NCBI GenBank assembly: GCA_965198855.1
Contig: CBDAPZ010000002.1
Coordinates: forward strand, 1,488,001 to 1,552,000
DNA: 64,000 bases
Source: BOG-908 sp965198855
GTDB lineage: Bacteria; Pseudomonadota; Alphaproteobacteria; Acetobacterales; Acetobacteraceae
Reading direction: 5' to 3'
Shown: positions 42,370 through 51,798 of the stretch, piece by piece
Layout: each line of letters starts with the position of its first letter
How positions within the stretch are numbered: position 1 is the first letter of the stretch
The notes under the pieces: generated by a model
What the model saw: the letters and a program-made list of their open reading frames with translations, nothing else
The model's database searches: none
Told to the model about the DNA's origin: nothing
Made by a program: the position numbers and the translations under genes

Positions 42370-43545
42370 TCAGCTCAGATTGAACACCACCTTCACGCAG
42401 CCATCTTTTTTGTCGCGGAATGTCTTGTAGAGCTCAGGTCCATCTTCAAGGTTGTTGCTGCGATGGGTGATCAGAAAAGTTGGGTCGATCTTGCCGTCCT
42501 GGATCATTTTCGTCAGCGGCTCCAGATAGCGTTTTACATGAGTCTGCCCACTTTTTATCGTCAACCCTTTCTGCACGACAGAGCCCATATTCACCGGTAT
42601 CGGGCCAGCGTATACGCCAGGGACCGAAATGATCCCACATGGCCGCACGGCGGTCACCATCTGCTCGAGGGCATACGGCCGCTGGTTGCTGGTGAGGCTT
42701 TCTTGAACGGCACTCACCATTCCCATGATCCCGTGGCCGCCACCCGTGGCTTCCATGCCGACGCAATCGATTACCGCGTCCGGACCTTTGCCGCCGGTGA
42801 GTTCTTTGATCCGCTCAAGCACATCTTCTTCGCTCAGTTTGATAATATCTGTAGCACCGGCTTGCCGAGCCAGTGCGATACGCTCCGGCACGTCCTCAAT
42901 CACGATAACACGCGCCGCGCCCATCACGACCGCAGACTTAATGGCGAACAGCCCGACCGGGCCGGCGCCCCAGATCGCGACGGTCTCGCCACCCTTGATG
43001 TCGCAATGTTCAGCAGCCTGCCAACCGGTTGGCAAGATATCCGTCAGGAACAGCAGCTGCTCGTCCGTCATGCCTTCAGGTGCCTTCATCGGTCCCACGT
43101 CAGCCATCGGCACGCGCACATATTCTGCCTGGCCACCCCAATATCCGCCCGTCACATGCGAATATCCGAACAATCCGGCCGTGGTGTACCCGAACGTCTT
43201 GGCCGCCATTGCAGCGTTGCGGTTGGACCGCTCACAGCAAGACCAATTGCCCATCTTGCACATCCGGCACTGGCCGCAATTGATGTTGAACGGCACGACA
43301 ATTCGGTCGCCCTTCTTCAACGCGTGGTCCGGCGAGCCCACTTCGACGACTTCGCCCATGAATTCATGGCCGAGTACGTCGCCACTTTCCATCGTCGGCA
43401 TCTGGCCGTCCATCAGGTGAAGGTCCGAGCCACAAATCGCGCAGCTGCTTACCTTGATGATGACATCGCGCGAATCTTCGATTGTGGGATCGGGCACTGA
43501 GTCGCAGCGAATGTCGCCTTTGCCGTGCCAGCAGAGAGCCCGCAT
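42370..43545 (-). CDS. Zinc-dependent alcohol dehydrogenase (formaldehyde dehydrogenase-like)
   Basis: This is a 391-residue medium-chain dehydrogenase. The catalytic zinc site is CAICGSDLHLMDG and GHEFMGEVVEVG. The structural zinc cysteines are in NCGQCRMCKMGNWSCC. NAD binding is at VAIWGAGPVGLFAIKSAVV. An insertion with SHVTGGYWGGQAEYVRVPMA and DILPTGWQAAEHCD is typical of the glutathione-independent formaldehyde-dehydrogenase-like branch. The substrate could be formaldehyde or another alcohol or aldehyde. It is divergent from the GFA-family gene, which hints at aldehyde handling. Confidence 0.9.
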   Translation of the reverse strand: MRALCWHGKGDIRCDSVPDPTIEDSRDVIIKVSSCAICGSDLHLMDGQMPTMESGDVLGHEFMGEVVEVGSPDHALKKGDRIVVPFNINCGQCRMCKMGNWSCCERSNRNAAMAAKTFGYTTAGLFGYSHVTGGYWGGQAEYVRVPMADVGPMKAPEGMTDEQLLFLTDILPTGWQAAEHCDIKGGETVAIWGAGPVGLFAIKSAVVMGAARVIVIEDVPERIALARQAGATDIIKLSEEDVLERIKELTGGKGPDAVIDCVGMEATGGGHGIMGMVSAVQESLTSNQRPYALEQMVTAVRPCGIISVPGVYAGPIPVNMGSVVQKGLTIKSGQTHVKRYLEPLTKMIQDGKIDPTFLITHRSNNLEDGPELYKTFRDKKDGCVKVVFNLS

Positions 43546-43772
43546 CTGTCATACTCCCGAGAGGCTGCGGCGATCCATGTGCGGCAGCAAAGTGATTTGG
43601 CGTTCAGACATGCCTAAGGACTGCTCGGTCCGAATGTTTCAGCCGCTCGAATGACAAGCCCGTTATCCGGAGTAATCTTTGTCTTACGTCATTAGATGTG
43701 ATTTATGTTTTGGCCGAACCTTCCCGAACCTCCGGGCTTGCAGGTAAGGTGCTGAAGGAGAGTTCAAGCTCT

Positions 43773-44252
43773 ATGAACGATACACGTGACGCCCAACTGC
43801 CACTGGCCGGGCAATGCCGCTGCGGGCGGATCCGCTATCACGTATCACAACCGCCGAAATTCGTGTTCGCCTGTCACTGCACAGATTGCCAGCAATTCAG
43901 TTCGAGTGCGTTCTCCCTCGGCATGGCCGTGGCAGAGACCGCCTTTACCATGGAGGGCGATCCACGATGCTGGGAGAAGACAGGCGAGAGTGGCGGCTGG
44001 AGCCGCCAGTTCACATGCTCGAACTGTGCAGGTTGGACGCACACGATTGCCAACGCAGCCAAGGGCATGGTGATCGTCCGACCAAGCACCTTGCAGAACC
44101 ATGGCTGGGTGCGTCCGGTGGCGCAGATCTACACCCGCAGCGCGCTGCCTTGGGCGCTGTTACCGGTCGCATTTAGTTTTGCCGAAGAGTTCGAAGATCC
44201 AGCACCTTTAGGAAGAGCTTTTAAAGACACCAACATCTTTCCATCGACCTGA
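43773..44252 (+). CDS. GFA/CENP-V family zinc protein
   Basis: This is a 159-residue protein of the glutathione-dependent formaldehyde-activating (GFA) fold. Zinc ligands appear as GQCRCGRIRY, CHCTDCQQFSSSAFS and FTCSNCAGW. The start at 43773 has GAAGGAGAG upstream; the frame is open earlier without family similarity. Many family members lack demonstrated formaldehyde activity, so the function is open. Confidence 0.88.
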   Translation: MNDTRDAQLPLAGQCRCGRIRYHVSQPPKFVFACHCTDCQQFSSSAFSLGMAVAETAFTMEGDPRCWEKTGESGGWSRQFTCSNCAGWTHTIANAAKGMVIVRPSTLQNHGWVRPVAQIYTRSALPWALLPVAFSFAEEFEDPAPLGRAFKDTNIFPST

Positions 44253-44267
44253 AGAAAGTCTGCAAGA

Positions 44268-44296
44268 ACGCCACCGGTTGAAGTGACCGGTGGCGC
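44268..44296. repeat. GC-rich palindrome, family B copy 3
   Basis: CGCCACCGG (44269-44277), loop TTGAAGTGA, CCGGTGGCG (44287-44295). It is the same stem as 682-707 with a related loop. It sits between convergent genes, so it may act as a bidirectional terminator. Confidence 0.7.
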
Positions 44297-44319
44297 AGAC
44301 CAACGCCGCTGCCCTGCCG

Positions 44320-45192
44320 CTAGTAGATCGGCATCCCCCCATGCACCGGCAGCAACGCCCCGGTCGTATAACTCGCATCATCGGATGCCAAATACACATA
44401 CGCAGCCGCCAACTCCGCCGGCTGCCCCGGCCGTCCCATCGGTGACTGGCTGCCAAAATTCTTCACCTGCTCCTCCTCCATCCCTGTCGGAATGAACGGC
44501 GTCCAGATTGGCCCGGGCAGCACCGCATTCACACGAATACCTTGCTCCACAAGCATCTGCGCCAGTCCCAGCGTGAAATTCGCAATCGCCGCCTTCGTCA
44601 CCGAATAGCCCAGAAGCGTCGGCATCGGATGCTTCGCGTTCACCGATGACGTGTTGATGATCGAAGCACCCGGCTTGAGATGCGGCAATGCCGCCTTGCA
44701 CAGGTAGAATTGCGAATGGATGTTGACGTCGAAGGTGCGGGTCCATTCCTCGTCGGTGATGTCCTCCAACTTGGCGCGCGTCGTCTGCGTCGCCCCGTTA
44801 TTCACCAAAATATCAAGCCGACCAAAACGATTGATCGCTGCCTTCACCAAAGCGCGGCAATGCGCGGGGTCCGCGATATCACCAGGCGCCTTCACGGCTT
44901 CCCGCCCTGCATCGCGAACGCTGCTGGCGGCCGCCTCAGCATCCTCTTCCTCATTCAGGTAGGAGAGCACCACGTGCGCCCCCTCACGCGCGAAGGCCAG
45001 CGCCACAGCCCGCCCTATGCCAGAATCCGCACCGGTCACAAGGGCCACCCGCCCCTCAAGTTTGCCCGAGCCGACATAGCTCTCTTCCCCATGGTCTGGC
45101 ACTGGCGACATCTGTGCCGAGGAACCGGGCTGCTCCTGCTTGGCTGTCTTGAACGGTGGGCGTGGATAACGCGTGCGTGGATCAATGGTCAT
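44320..45192 (-). CDS. SDR-family oxidoreductase (YghA-like)
   Basis: This is a 290-residue classical SDR with an N-terminal extension (PRPPFKTAKQEQPGSSAQ) typical of the YghA/general-stress-type subgroup. VALVTGADSGIGRAVALAFA binds the cofactor, DILVNNGATQTT follows, the catalytic serine lies in IINTSSVNAK, and the active-site pair is YSVTK. It ends PVHGGMPIY. The substrate is unknown. It lies downstream of the FAD oxidoreductase gene's opposite end with a family A half-repeat between and is probably a separate unit. Confidence 0.88.
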   Translation of the reverse strand: MTIDPRTRYPRPPFKTAKQEQPGSSAQMSPVPDHGEESYVGSGKLEGRVALVTGADSGIGRAVALAFAREGAHVVLSYLNEEEDAEAAASSVRDAGREAVKAPGDIADPAHCRALVKAAINRFGRLDILVNNGATQTTRAKLEDITDEEWTRTFDVNIHSQFYLCKAALPHLKPGASIINTSSVNAKHPMPTLLGYSVTKAAIANFTLGLAQMLVEQGIRVNAVLPGPIWTPFIPTGMEEEQVKNFGSQSPMGRPGQPAELAAAYVYLASDDASYTTGALLPVHGGMPIY

Positions 45193-45264
45193 GTGGCTGC
45201 TCCTATAAGCAGGAGGTCAGCGCTGCGGGGTTTGTCGCGTTTCGTGGCTCCCTAGCTTGTGTAA

Positions 45265-45312
45265 GCGAAAGGAAGAATCGTCATTTCTGCAGAGAAGCAA
45301 AAGACTATTATC
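45265..45312. repeat. A/T-rich repeat, family A (half copy)
   Basis: GCGAAAGGAAGAATCGTCATTTCTGCAGAGAAGCAAAAGACTATTATCTC matches the left arm of the copy at 53895-54020, with the GAAGCAAAAGACT core kept. The second arm is missing. It overlaps the 3' end of the FAD oxidoreductase gene. Confidence 0.55.
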
Positions 45313-46693
45313 TCTTTAAGGCATTCCGGCCGGCGACTTCGCCTAGAACGACGGCGGAGAGCAGGCCGTTGCCGGAGAGATAGCCTGAGGCCTGGCTGCC
45401 GGAAACGCCGCAGGCGGCACCGCCGGCGGCAAACAGGTTCGGCAATGCTTGGCCTCGCTCATCGAGCACCCGGGCACAATCATCCACCATCAGGCCGCCT
45501 TGGGTATGGAACAGCGCGCCCGTCACGCGAATGGCATGTAACGGCGTGACTAAAGCCGGACTCCCCGCAAAATCCCGGCCAAACGCATCAGTCCCGCCAG
45601 CCACCTTTAGCGCCGCCACCTCGGCCAGCGTCGCCTCGAACACATCCTCATCCACGTGCATGGCCCGCGCGAGTGCCGCAGGTGCCTCCGCCGTCAGGAC
45701 GATTCCAGCCTCCTCGGCCGTGCGAAAATCCTCGAACTGCCGCGCGATCGCAGCGATCCGTCCATCGAACACCGTCCAGACAACTCCATCCGGCTGCGCC
45801 AGCACATGCGCGGCCTGCTCGGAATAGCCGCTCATCTCATTGCTGAACCGCGCACCCTCCCGGTTCACCTGCACACCGCCCTCGGTTATCGTGGCCCACG
45901 TGATCAATATCCCCGCAGGATGCGCCACCGAGCCATGCCCCTGATGCCCGGAGAGATGACGCACCGCACCGCCCATCGCCGCCCCCCACAGCAGCGCATC
46001 GCCCTGGTTGCCGGTATGCCCGAAATACAGCGCATCCTTCAGGCTCGGGATATGCTTCGCCACCAGCGCCTTGTTGCCGCCATACCCGTTGCACGCCAGC
46101 ACCAGCGCCTGGCAGCCCACGCGCTCCACAGCACCATCAGGCCGGGTGATCTCCACCCCGGTCACTCGGGCACCATCCGCAAAAAGCCCCGTCACATGCG
46201 CGTCGCACAGCAGGTCGATCCCTGCGCGTTCCACCGCGCTGCGCAGCGCGTCGATCAGCTCGCGCCCCGAGCGCGACGGCAGGCCATGCATCCGGCAAGC
46301 GCTATGGCCAGGATATCGGAAATCCGCGAGCACCGAAAAATTAAGCCCATGCGACTCAGCCAGCCACGTGATTACGTCTCCGCAATGTCCGGCCAGCAGT
46401 TCCACCAAGGCCGGATCCGGCTCACCCTTCGCTTTTGCCATGATGTCGGCCGCAAATGCTTCCGCATTGTCGCTGATCCCCGCTTCGGCCTGAAAGCGCG
46501 TGCCGGCAGCCGGTATCAGCCCGGCCGAAAGCGCGGTCGAGCCCATCGGCACCGGGTCGCGCTCGATCAGCAGCGGCGTCGCTCCCGCCTCGTGTGCCGC
46601 CAACGCCGCGATCAGCCCCGCCGCCCCGGCACCGATGATCACCACCGGCATCTCGACATCGAATGGCCCGGCAAAAGGAACGACGCCGCTCAC
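45308..46693 (-). CDS. FAD-dependent oxidoreductase (fumarate reductase/KstD-like flavoprotein)
   Basis: This is a 461-residue flavoprotein. PVVIIGAGAAGLIAALAAHE binds FAD, MGSTALSAGLIPAAGTRF follows, and CNGYGGNKALVAKHIPSL belongs to the fumarate-reductase-type capping arrangement. The C-terminal FAD/active-site region is LFAAGGAACGVSGSQASGYL then SGNGLLSAVVLGEVAG. Family members reduce or form alpha,beta double bonds in acids or steroids. It is the last gene of the catabolic operon, overlapping the hydrolase gene by 4 bp. A role in making or removing an unsaturated diacid is an inference. Confidence 0.87.
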   Translation of the reverse strand: MSGVVPFAGPFDVEMPVVIIGAGAAGLIAALAAHEAGATPLLIERDPVPMGSTALSAGLIPAAGTRFQAEAGISDNAEAFAADIMAKAKGEPDPALVELLAGHCGDVITWLAESHGLNFSVLADFRYPGHSACRMHGLPSRSGRELIDALRSAVERAGIDLLCDAHVTGLFADGARVTGVEITRPDGAVERVGCQALVLACNGYGGNKALVAKHIPSLKDALYFGHTGNQGDALLWGAAMGGAVRHLSGHQGHGSVAHPAGILITWATITEGGVQVNREGARFSNEMSGYSEQAAHVLAQPDGVVWTVFDGRIAAIARQFEDFRTAEEAGIVLTAEAPAALARAMHVDEDVFEATLAEVAALKVAGGTDAFGRDFAGSPALVTPLHAIRVTGALFHTQGGLMVDDCARVLDERGQALPNLFAAGGAACGVSGSQASGYLSGNGLLSAVVLGEVAGRNALKR

Positions 46694-47274
46694 CCCAGCA
46701 ACTCGGCCACGGTGGCGATCCTGGCAATCCCGCGCAGCCCTTCGATGGCCGCACCATGGATCTCTTCGGAGAAGGCGGCGCAGCCATCCTCCAGCACCGT
46801 CACGTCATAATCGCGCACCTGCGCCTCACGCACCGTGGAAGCGACCCCGCCATTGGTCACGATGCCGCCCACGATCAGCGCCGAAATGCCGCAACGCCGC
46901 AGCACCCAATCGAGCCTCGTATTAAAGAAGGCGGAATAGGCGATCTTCTCCACCGCCACATCTGCCGGCCCGAGCTCATCGACCAGCCTCTGCCCCCAGG
47001 CGCCGGGTGCGAAATCCCCGGCGGCGAGGAACGGCCGCAAGCGTTCAAGATGTGGCGAGATCAGCGGCGCACCGCCGCGCCCAGGCACCAGCGTGAACAA
47101 GGTGGCGGCCACCAGCACGCCCTCGCCACGCAGTTTCGCGGCAAGCGGCGCAAGCCGGGCGGGCAGGGCGGCAATCGCCGTAGCACCCTGGCCGGCCCGG
47201 CCATAGGCACCAAGCGGATGCAGGAAATCATTCTGCAGATCCACCAGGAGCAGCGCCGTCCTCGCGGCGTTCAT
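46690..47274 (-). CDS. Isochorismatase-family hydrolase with Gly at the nucleophile position
   Basis: This is a 194-residue protein with the family aspartate in LLVDLQNDF (Asp12) and lysine in VEKIAYSAF (Lys110). The usual catalytic cysteine of amidases such as maleamate amidase or nicotinamidase lies in a TNxCV motif; here it reads TNGGV (Gly143). Glycine at this place is seen, to my memory, in true isochorismatases. Amide hydrolysis would therefore need another mechanism. It overlaps HyuA upstream and the FAD oxidoreductase downstream, each by 4 bp. Confidence 0.86.
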   Translation of the reverse strand: MNAARTALLLVDLQNDFLHPLGAYGRAGQGATAIAALPARLAPLAAKLRGEGVLVAATLFTLVPGRGGAPLISPHLERLRPFLAAGDFAPGAWGQRLVDELGPADVAVEKIAYSAFFNTRLDWVLRRCGISALIVGGIVTNGGVASTVREAQVRDYDVTVLEDGCAAFSEEIHGAAIEGLRGIARIATVAELLG

Positions 47275-49301
47275 CGCATGGCCTCGATGATCACGTTGCC
47301 CAGCGCATCCACCCGTGCCGAAAGCCCGGGATCCACGACGGTGGTTGCATCCGGCTGCTCGAGCACCGCCGGCCCATGGATCACCGTACCGACGGGCAGC
47401 GCCAGCCGGTCATAGATCGCCGTCTCATGCCAGCCGCCATCGAACCACACCGGGCGATGCAAGGGTTGCGGCATGGTCGTGCTGGTCGGTGCCAGCGTGC
47501 GCAGGTCGAAACGCGGCCGGCGCCCGATCGCCGCGATCCGCAGATTGACCAGCCGCACCGCCAAAGCCGGCATGGTGCGCCCGAACGCAGCCGTATAGGC
47601 CTGCTCGAAAGAGGCGCGCAGTCCATGTTCGGTCACCCCGGTGCTCCCGCCATCGAGCGTAAGCGAAAGCGGCGCCGCAAGCGTGTGGCTCTGACCGATA
47701 TACTGCATGTCCGCCTCGAACACCGTATCGATCCGCTCCACCGGCAGCCCCGCCAGTTCGACCGCCGCGATCATCCGCCGCGCCTCCGCCACCAGCCTAC
47801 GGTCAACGGCCGCTTCGTCGATGCCCGCCAACGGCAGGTTCACCGTCTGCACGATGTCATGCCGAATATCGGCGATCACGCAACCCAGCGCGGAGGTCAC
47901 GCCCGGAAAGCGCGGCACCAGCGCGGCTTTCAGCCCTACTTCGCGCAGCAGCGCACCGGCATGCAGCGCGCCACCGCCGCCGAACGGCACCGCGGCAAAC
48001 CGTGTCGGATCATGCCCGCGCTCGATCGAAACCAGCCGGATCGCCCCAGCCATGCGCGCATTGGCCACCCGCACGATCGCCTCCGCCGCCTGCTCCGGCC
48101 CGATCCCAAGTTTTTCACCCACCTGGGCGCCGATCGCCGCCCGCGCCGCCGCCACATCCAGCTGCGTCAACCCGCCGCCGATCGGCCGCGCCGCATTGAT
48201 CCGCCCCAGCACCACATTGGCATCCGTCAGCGTCGCCCGTGTGCCGCCGCCGCCGTAACACACCGGCCCCGGACGAGACCCGGCCGAATCCGGGCCCACC
48301 TGCAGCAGGCCGCCGGCATCCACCGATGCGATCGATCCGCCGCCGGCACCGATCGTGGTGATCTCGATCATCGGCGTGCGTATCACCATGCCGAACTCGA
48401 CCGTGGCCTGCGCCGCCAGCGAGGCTTGGCCGCCCACCACCAGCGCCACGTCGAACGAGGTGCCGCCCAGATCGCCGGTGATCACATCAGGAAACCCGGC
48501 CTCGAGTGCGATCGCGGACGCCGCAATCACCCCAGCCGCCGGCCCCGACAACGCCGTGCGCACCGGCACATGCCGCGCGAGTGCGGTCGACATCACCCCG
48601 CCGCTGGACTGCACGATATGCAGCTGCCCGGAAAATTCCTCTTCCAGCAGCGCGTGTTCGAGCTTGCCCAGATAACTTCCCACCGGCGGCTGCAGATATG
48701 CGTTCAGCGTCGCCGTGGAGCAGCGCTCGAACTCGCGTATCTCCGGAAGTATCTCGGAGGAACGGGTAAGATTCGCGTTCGGCCACAGCCCGCGCGCCAT
48801 CTCGTAGGCCGCCAGTTCGTTGGCCGGGTTCGCATAGGCATTGATGAAAACAATCGCCAGCGCTTCTGCACCTTTCTCGATCAGCGTCGAGATCGCCTCC
48901 CGCAGCTGCGTGTGATCGACATGCGTGCGGATGCTGCCATCGGCCAGCGTGCGCTCATCGACTTCGAGCCGCATGTCGCGGTCGACAACGGGAATGAACT
49001 CGCCCCACAACCCCCAGGTATGCCGCCGGTCACGACGCCGCATCTCCAGCACATCGCGAAACCCGCGCGTGGTGATCAGCCCCACCCGTCCGCCCTTGCG
49101 CTCCAGCAGCGCATTGGTGCCGACGGTCGTGCCATGCACGATGGAACCCAGTTCCTTCACCGCCCCGAACCGGCGCAGCCCCGCCATGAACCCCACCGCC
49201 TCGTCGCCGCGGTTGGACGGCACTTTCGCCACACGGAAACCTGTTGCCTCCTGCAAGAAGAGATCGGTGAACGTGCCACCCACATCGACACCGACGATCA
49301 C
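47271..49301 (-). CDS. hyuA: Hydantoinase/oxoprolinase, subunit A (HyuA-like)
   Basis: This is a 676-residue ATP-dependent ring-opening enzyme subunit. It has the actin-like ATP site IVGVDVGGTFTDLFLQEATG, STVGTNALLE-type VHGTTVGTNALLERKGGRVG, ITGDLGGTSFDVALVVGG and TIGAGGGSIASVDAGGLLQV, and the late PFGGGGALHAGALLREVGL. Pairing with HyuB is standard; known pairs open 5-oxoproline, hydantoins or carboxylate ketones such as acetone and acetophenone. It overlaps HyuB by 4 bp. The substrate is not readable, but context suggests a cyclic amide or imide. Confidence 0.92.
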   Translation of the reverse strand: MIVGVDVGGTFTDLFLQEATGFRVAKVPSNRGDEAVGFMAGLRRFGAVKELGSIVHGTTVGTNALLERKGGRVGLITTRGFRDVLEMRRRDRRHTWGLWGEFIPVVDRDMRLEVDERTLADGSIRTHVDHTQLREAISTLIEKGAEALAIVFINAYANPANELAAYEMARGLWPNANLTRSSEILPEIREFERCSTATLNAYLQPPVGSYLGKLEHALLEEEFSGQLHIVQSSGGVMSTALARHVPVRTALSGPAAGVIAASAIALEAGFPDVITGDLGGTSFDVALVVGGQASLAAQATVEFGMVIRTPMIEITTIGAGGGSIASVDAGGLLQVGPDSAGSRPGPVCYGGGGTRATLTDANVVLGRINAARPIGGGLTQLDVAAARAAIGAQVGEKLGIGPEQAAEAIVRVANARMAGAIRLVSIERGHDPTRFAAVPFGGGGALHAGALLREVGLKAALVPRFPGVTSALGCVIADIRHDIVQTVNLPLAGIDEAAVDRRLVAEARRMIAAVELAGLPVERIDTVFEADMQYIGQSHTLAAPLSLTLDGGSTGVTEHGLRASFEQAYTAAFGRTMPALAVRLVNLRIAAIGRRPRFDLRTLAPTSTTMPQPLHRPVWFDGGWHETAIYDRLALPVGTVIHGPAVLEQPDATTVVDPGLSARVDALGNVIIEAMR

Positions 49302-50935
49302 GATACATATCCCAGGGCTAGATCACGCGCGCTGGCCTCTGCACTGCGCGCAGCCGGATCACCCCAGCCGCCGCCGCCAGGCGTCTCCAGCCGCACGCTA
49401 TGGCCGGCGCGCAAGGTGATATCCGTCACTTTGGAGACGAGCGGCGGCGTGGCACGGCCATGCTCCGTTCCCCAGGAAAATGTGTTCAGTGCCGCACTGC
49501 CGCCGCCCAGCACACCGAACGGCCCCACCTTGCCGCGTTCGCCCAGCAGGGACACCTGCGCATCGGTCAGCGCCTCGATCTCGTAAATTGCGCCAAGCCC
49601 GCCACGGTGTTGCCCAATGCCTGCCGAATCCGGCCGCAATGCCCATTGCGTGAACAGCACCGGATAAGCCGCTTCCAAAATCTCCAGCGGCGGTATGGTT
49701 GCCGTCGAAATCGGGTTGTTGGCGTGGCTCAGCCCATCGCCTTCCGGATTGCCGCCCATGCCGCCGCCGAAGAACGAGAACATCACCCAGCGCGACCCAT
49801 CCTTGCGGTAACCGGCCATGGAAAGCGCATTAATCGTGCCGAACGGAGCTGCCGTCGCACGCGCCGGATCGGCCTGTGCAAGGGCGCCGAGCACCACCCC
49901 GATGAGCCTCAGGATGGTCTCCGTATATCCCGCCATCGGCCGCGGTGCGACCGCTGCCAGCAGCGTGGTCTCCGGCATGACAAAACGGATCGGCCGCAGA
50001 CAGCCCGCATTGGCTGGCACGACGACAAAAACATGTTTCAGCACCACATAACAGGCGGCGATCGCGGTGGCATAAGAGATGTTCACCGGTCCTGCCACCG
50101 GCGGCGAGGAGCGTGAAAAATCCATCGTCATCGTCTCACCGTCAACGGTGAGCGTCAGTGCAATGGTGATCTTCTCGTCGATGATCCCGTCGTTATCGAG
50201 AACATCTTCAAATTCATACACGCCGTCCGGGAGTTCAGAGATCGCTCTGCGCATCAGCGCTTCCGCCCGATCCGAAAACAGATCGAACGACGAGGCCACG
50301 ACATCGTCGCCGTACTCATCGAGCAGCCCTGCAAGCCGTTTTTCGCCCAGTGCCAACGCGCCCAGTTGCCCCTGCAGATCGCCGGCGTTGGAGGCAGGCA
50401 CACGCGAATTTGCTGCCAGTATGTCGAGTATGTCTGTGCGCAGCACGCCGCCTGCAATCAGTTTAACCGGCGGAATGCACACGCCTTCCTGGAAACACTC
50501 GGTCGCACGCGGATTATACCCGCCGGGCACGTTGCCGCCGAGATCGAGCCAATGCCCCACTGATGCAATCCAGCAGAACAGTTTGTCGCCACGAAAAATC
50601 GGCCGCACGAGCCGCATGTCGTTCAGATGCGTGCCGCCGACATAAGGATCGTTGAACAGGAACGTATCGCCCGGCTGCAGCCCGCCATCACGCGCCACCT
50701 TCTCGATCACCGCCCGCACCGCAAATGCCATCGCGCCCACGAAAATCGGCAACCCTGCCGAACCCTGCACCAGCGTGTCACCAGTCGTTGCGTGATACAG
50801 CCCATGGCACGCATCGCGCGCTTCTGCGATGATCGGATTGAACGCCGCCCGGAACAGCGTCGCATCCATCTCATCAGCGATCTGCGAGAGTCGCCCTGAC
50901 AGAATGGCAAGCGTCACTGGATCCGGCGTGCTCAT
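49298..50935 (-). CDS. hyuB: Hydantoinase/oxoprolinase, subunit B (HyuB-like)
   Basis: This is a 545-residue subunit B. DPVTLAILSGRLSQIADEMD at the N terminus, CHGLYHATTGDTLVQGSAGL, FLFNDPYVGGTHLNDMRLVR and IASVGHWLDLGGNVPGGYNP are metal-site and core motifs. WALRPDSAGIGQHRGGLGAI and RLETPGGGGWGDPAARSAE mark the C-terminal end. It is full length and overlaps the lyase gene upstream by 4 bp. Confidence 0.93.
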   Translation of the reverse strand: MSTPDPVTLAILSGRLSQIADEMDATLFRAAFNPIIAEARDACHGLYHATTGDTLVQGSAGLPIFVGAMAFAVRAVIEKVARDGGLQPGDTFLFNDPYVGGTHLNDMRLVRPIFRGDKLFCWIASVGHWLDLGGNVPGGYNPRATECFQEGVCIPPVKLIAGGVLRTDILDILAANSRVPASNAGDLQGQLGALALGEKRLAGLLDEYGDDVVASSFDLFSDRAEALMRRAISELPDGVYEFEDVLDNDGIIDEKITIALTLTVDGETMTMDFSRSSPPVAGPVNISYATAIAACYVVLKHVFVVVPANAGCLRPIRFVMPETTLLAAVAPRPMAGYTETILRLIGVVLGALAQADPARATAAPFGTINALSMAGYRKDGSRWVMFSFFGGGMGGNPEGDGLSHANNPISTATIPPLEILEAAYPVLFTQWALRPDSAGIGQHRGGLGAIYEIEALTDAQVSLLGERGKVGPFGVLGGGSAALNTFSWGTEHGRATPPLVSKVTDITLRAGHSVRLETPGGGGWGDPAARSAEASARDLALGYVS

Positions 50936-51798
50936 GCTGTGCCCTCATATTTTTGGCCCAAAGCAAGCATTTCTGCCGTGCCCAGGCCTTCGTTCAACTG
51001 CGTGAAATCCAGCATGCGTTGCCGGAACGGCAGATTGCTGCGGTGCTGCGCCAACGAAGCATAGTAGTCCCGTGCTGCCAGCATCAGCGCGCGCACGATG
51101 CCGCCTGGGAAAATCACCAGCCTGTAACCGAGTTTTTCGAGATCCTCGGCCGGAAGGGGCGGCGTGTCGCCGCCATCCACCATGTTCGCCAGCAACGGCA
51201 GCATGCCGGAGAGTGCAGCGCTGATCTGCGCCATCGCCTCACGGCTCGGCGGTGCCTCGACGAAAAGAACATCCGCGCCCGCCTCGGCATAGGCCTGCGC
51301 ACGCTCGATCGCGGCGGCCTGGCCGTCCACCGCGACCGCATCGGTACGAGCAATGATCAGCGTGGCCCGGCTCGCACGTGCATCCACGGCAGCCCTGATC
51401 TTGCCAACCATCTCCGACATCGGGATCACCGATTTGCCGCGCAGATGCCCGCAGCGTTTCGGAAACCCCTGGTCCTCCAGTTGGATTGCGCTCGCACCCG
51501 CGCGCTCGAACAGACGCACCGTCCGCTGCACGTTCAGCGCATTGCCGTAGCCGGTATCGGCATCGACGATCAGCGGCACATCCACACGATCGCGCACCAG
51601 CGCCACCGTCTCCGCCACCTCGCTCATCGACACCAATCCGATGTCGGGCGCGCCAAGCTTCGTGTAGGCGATCGCCGCGCCGGAAAGATACAGCGCCTCA
51701 AAACCCGAAGATGCTGCGAGAGAAGCCGTCAGCGCGTCATAGACACCGGGCGCTATCACCTGTCCCACCGCCAGCCGCTCCCGCAAATCGGCGGTCAT
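50932..51798 (-). CDS. Isocitrate lyase/PEP mutase-family C-C lyase (methylisocitrate/dimethylmalate lyase-like)
   Basis: This is a 288-residue TIM-barrel lyase. It has APGVYDALTASLAASSGFEA, LYLSGAAIAYTKLGAPD, metal site VDADTGYGNALNVQRTV, LEDQGFPKRCGHLRGKSVIP with the catalytic cysteine in KRCGH, and IARTDAVAVDGQ. The KRCGH cysteine marks lyases (PrpB, dimethylmalate lyase, isocitrate lyase) rather than PEP mutases. The start at 51798 overlaps the LeuD-like stop by 4 bp. With the hydratase upstream, a malate derivative is a likely substrate, split to pyruvate or glyoxylate plus a carboxylate. Confidence 0.87.
   Translation of the reverse strand: MTADLRERLAVGQVIAPGVYDALTASLAASSGFEALYLSGAAIAYTKLGAPDIGLVSMSEVAETVALVRDRVDVPLIVDADTGYGNALNVQRTVRLFERAGASAIQLEDQGFPKRCGHLRGKSVIPMSEMVGKIRAAVDARASRATLIIARTDAVAVDGQAAAIERAQAYAEAGADVLFVEAPPSREAMAQISAALSGMLPLLANMVDGGDTPPLPAEDLEKLGYRLVIFPGGIVRALMLAARDYYASLAQHRSNLPFRQRMLDFTQLNEGLGTAEMLALGQKYEGTA

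Noticed and set aside
47376..49586. Very long open frame on the plus strand (about 736 codons)
   Set aside because: It lies antisense to hyuA/hyuB, has arginine/histidine-rich low-quality translation and no motif; high GC makes antisense frames long.
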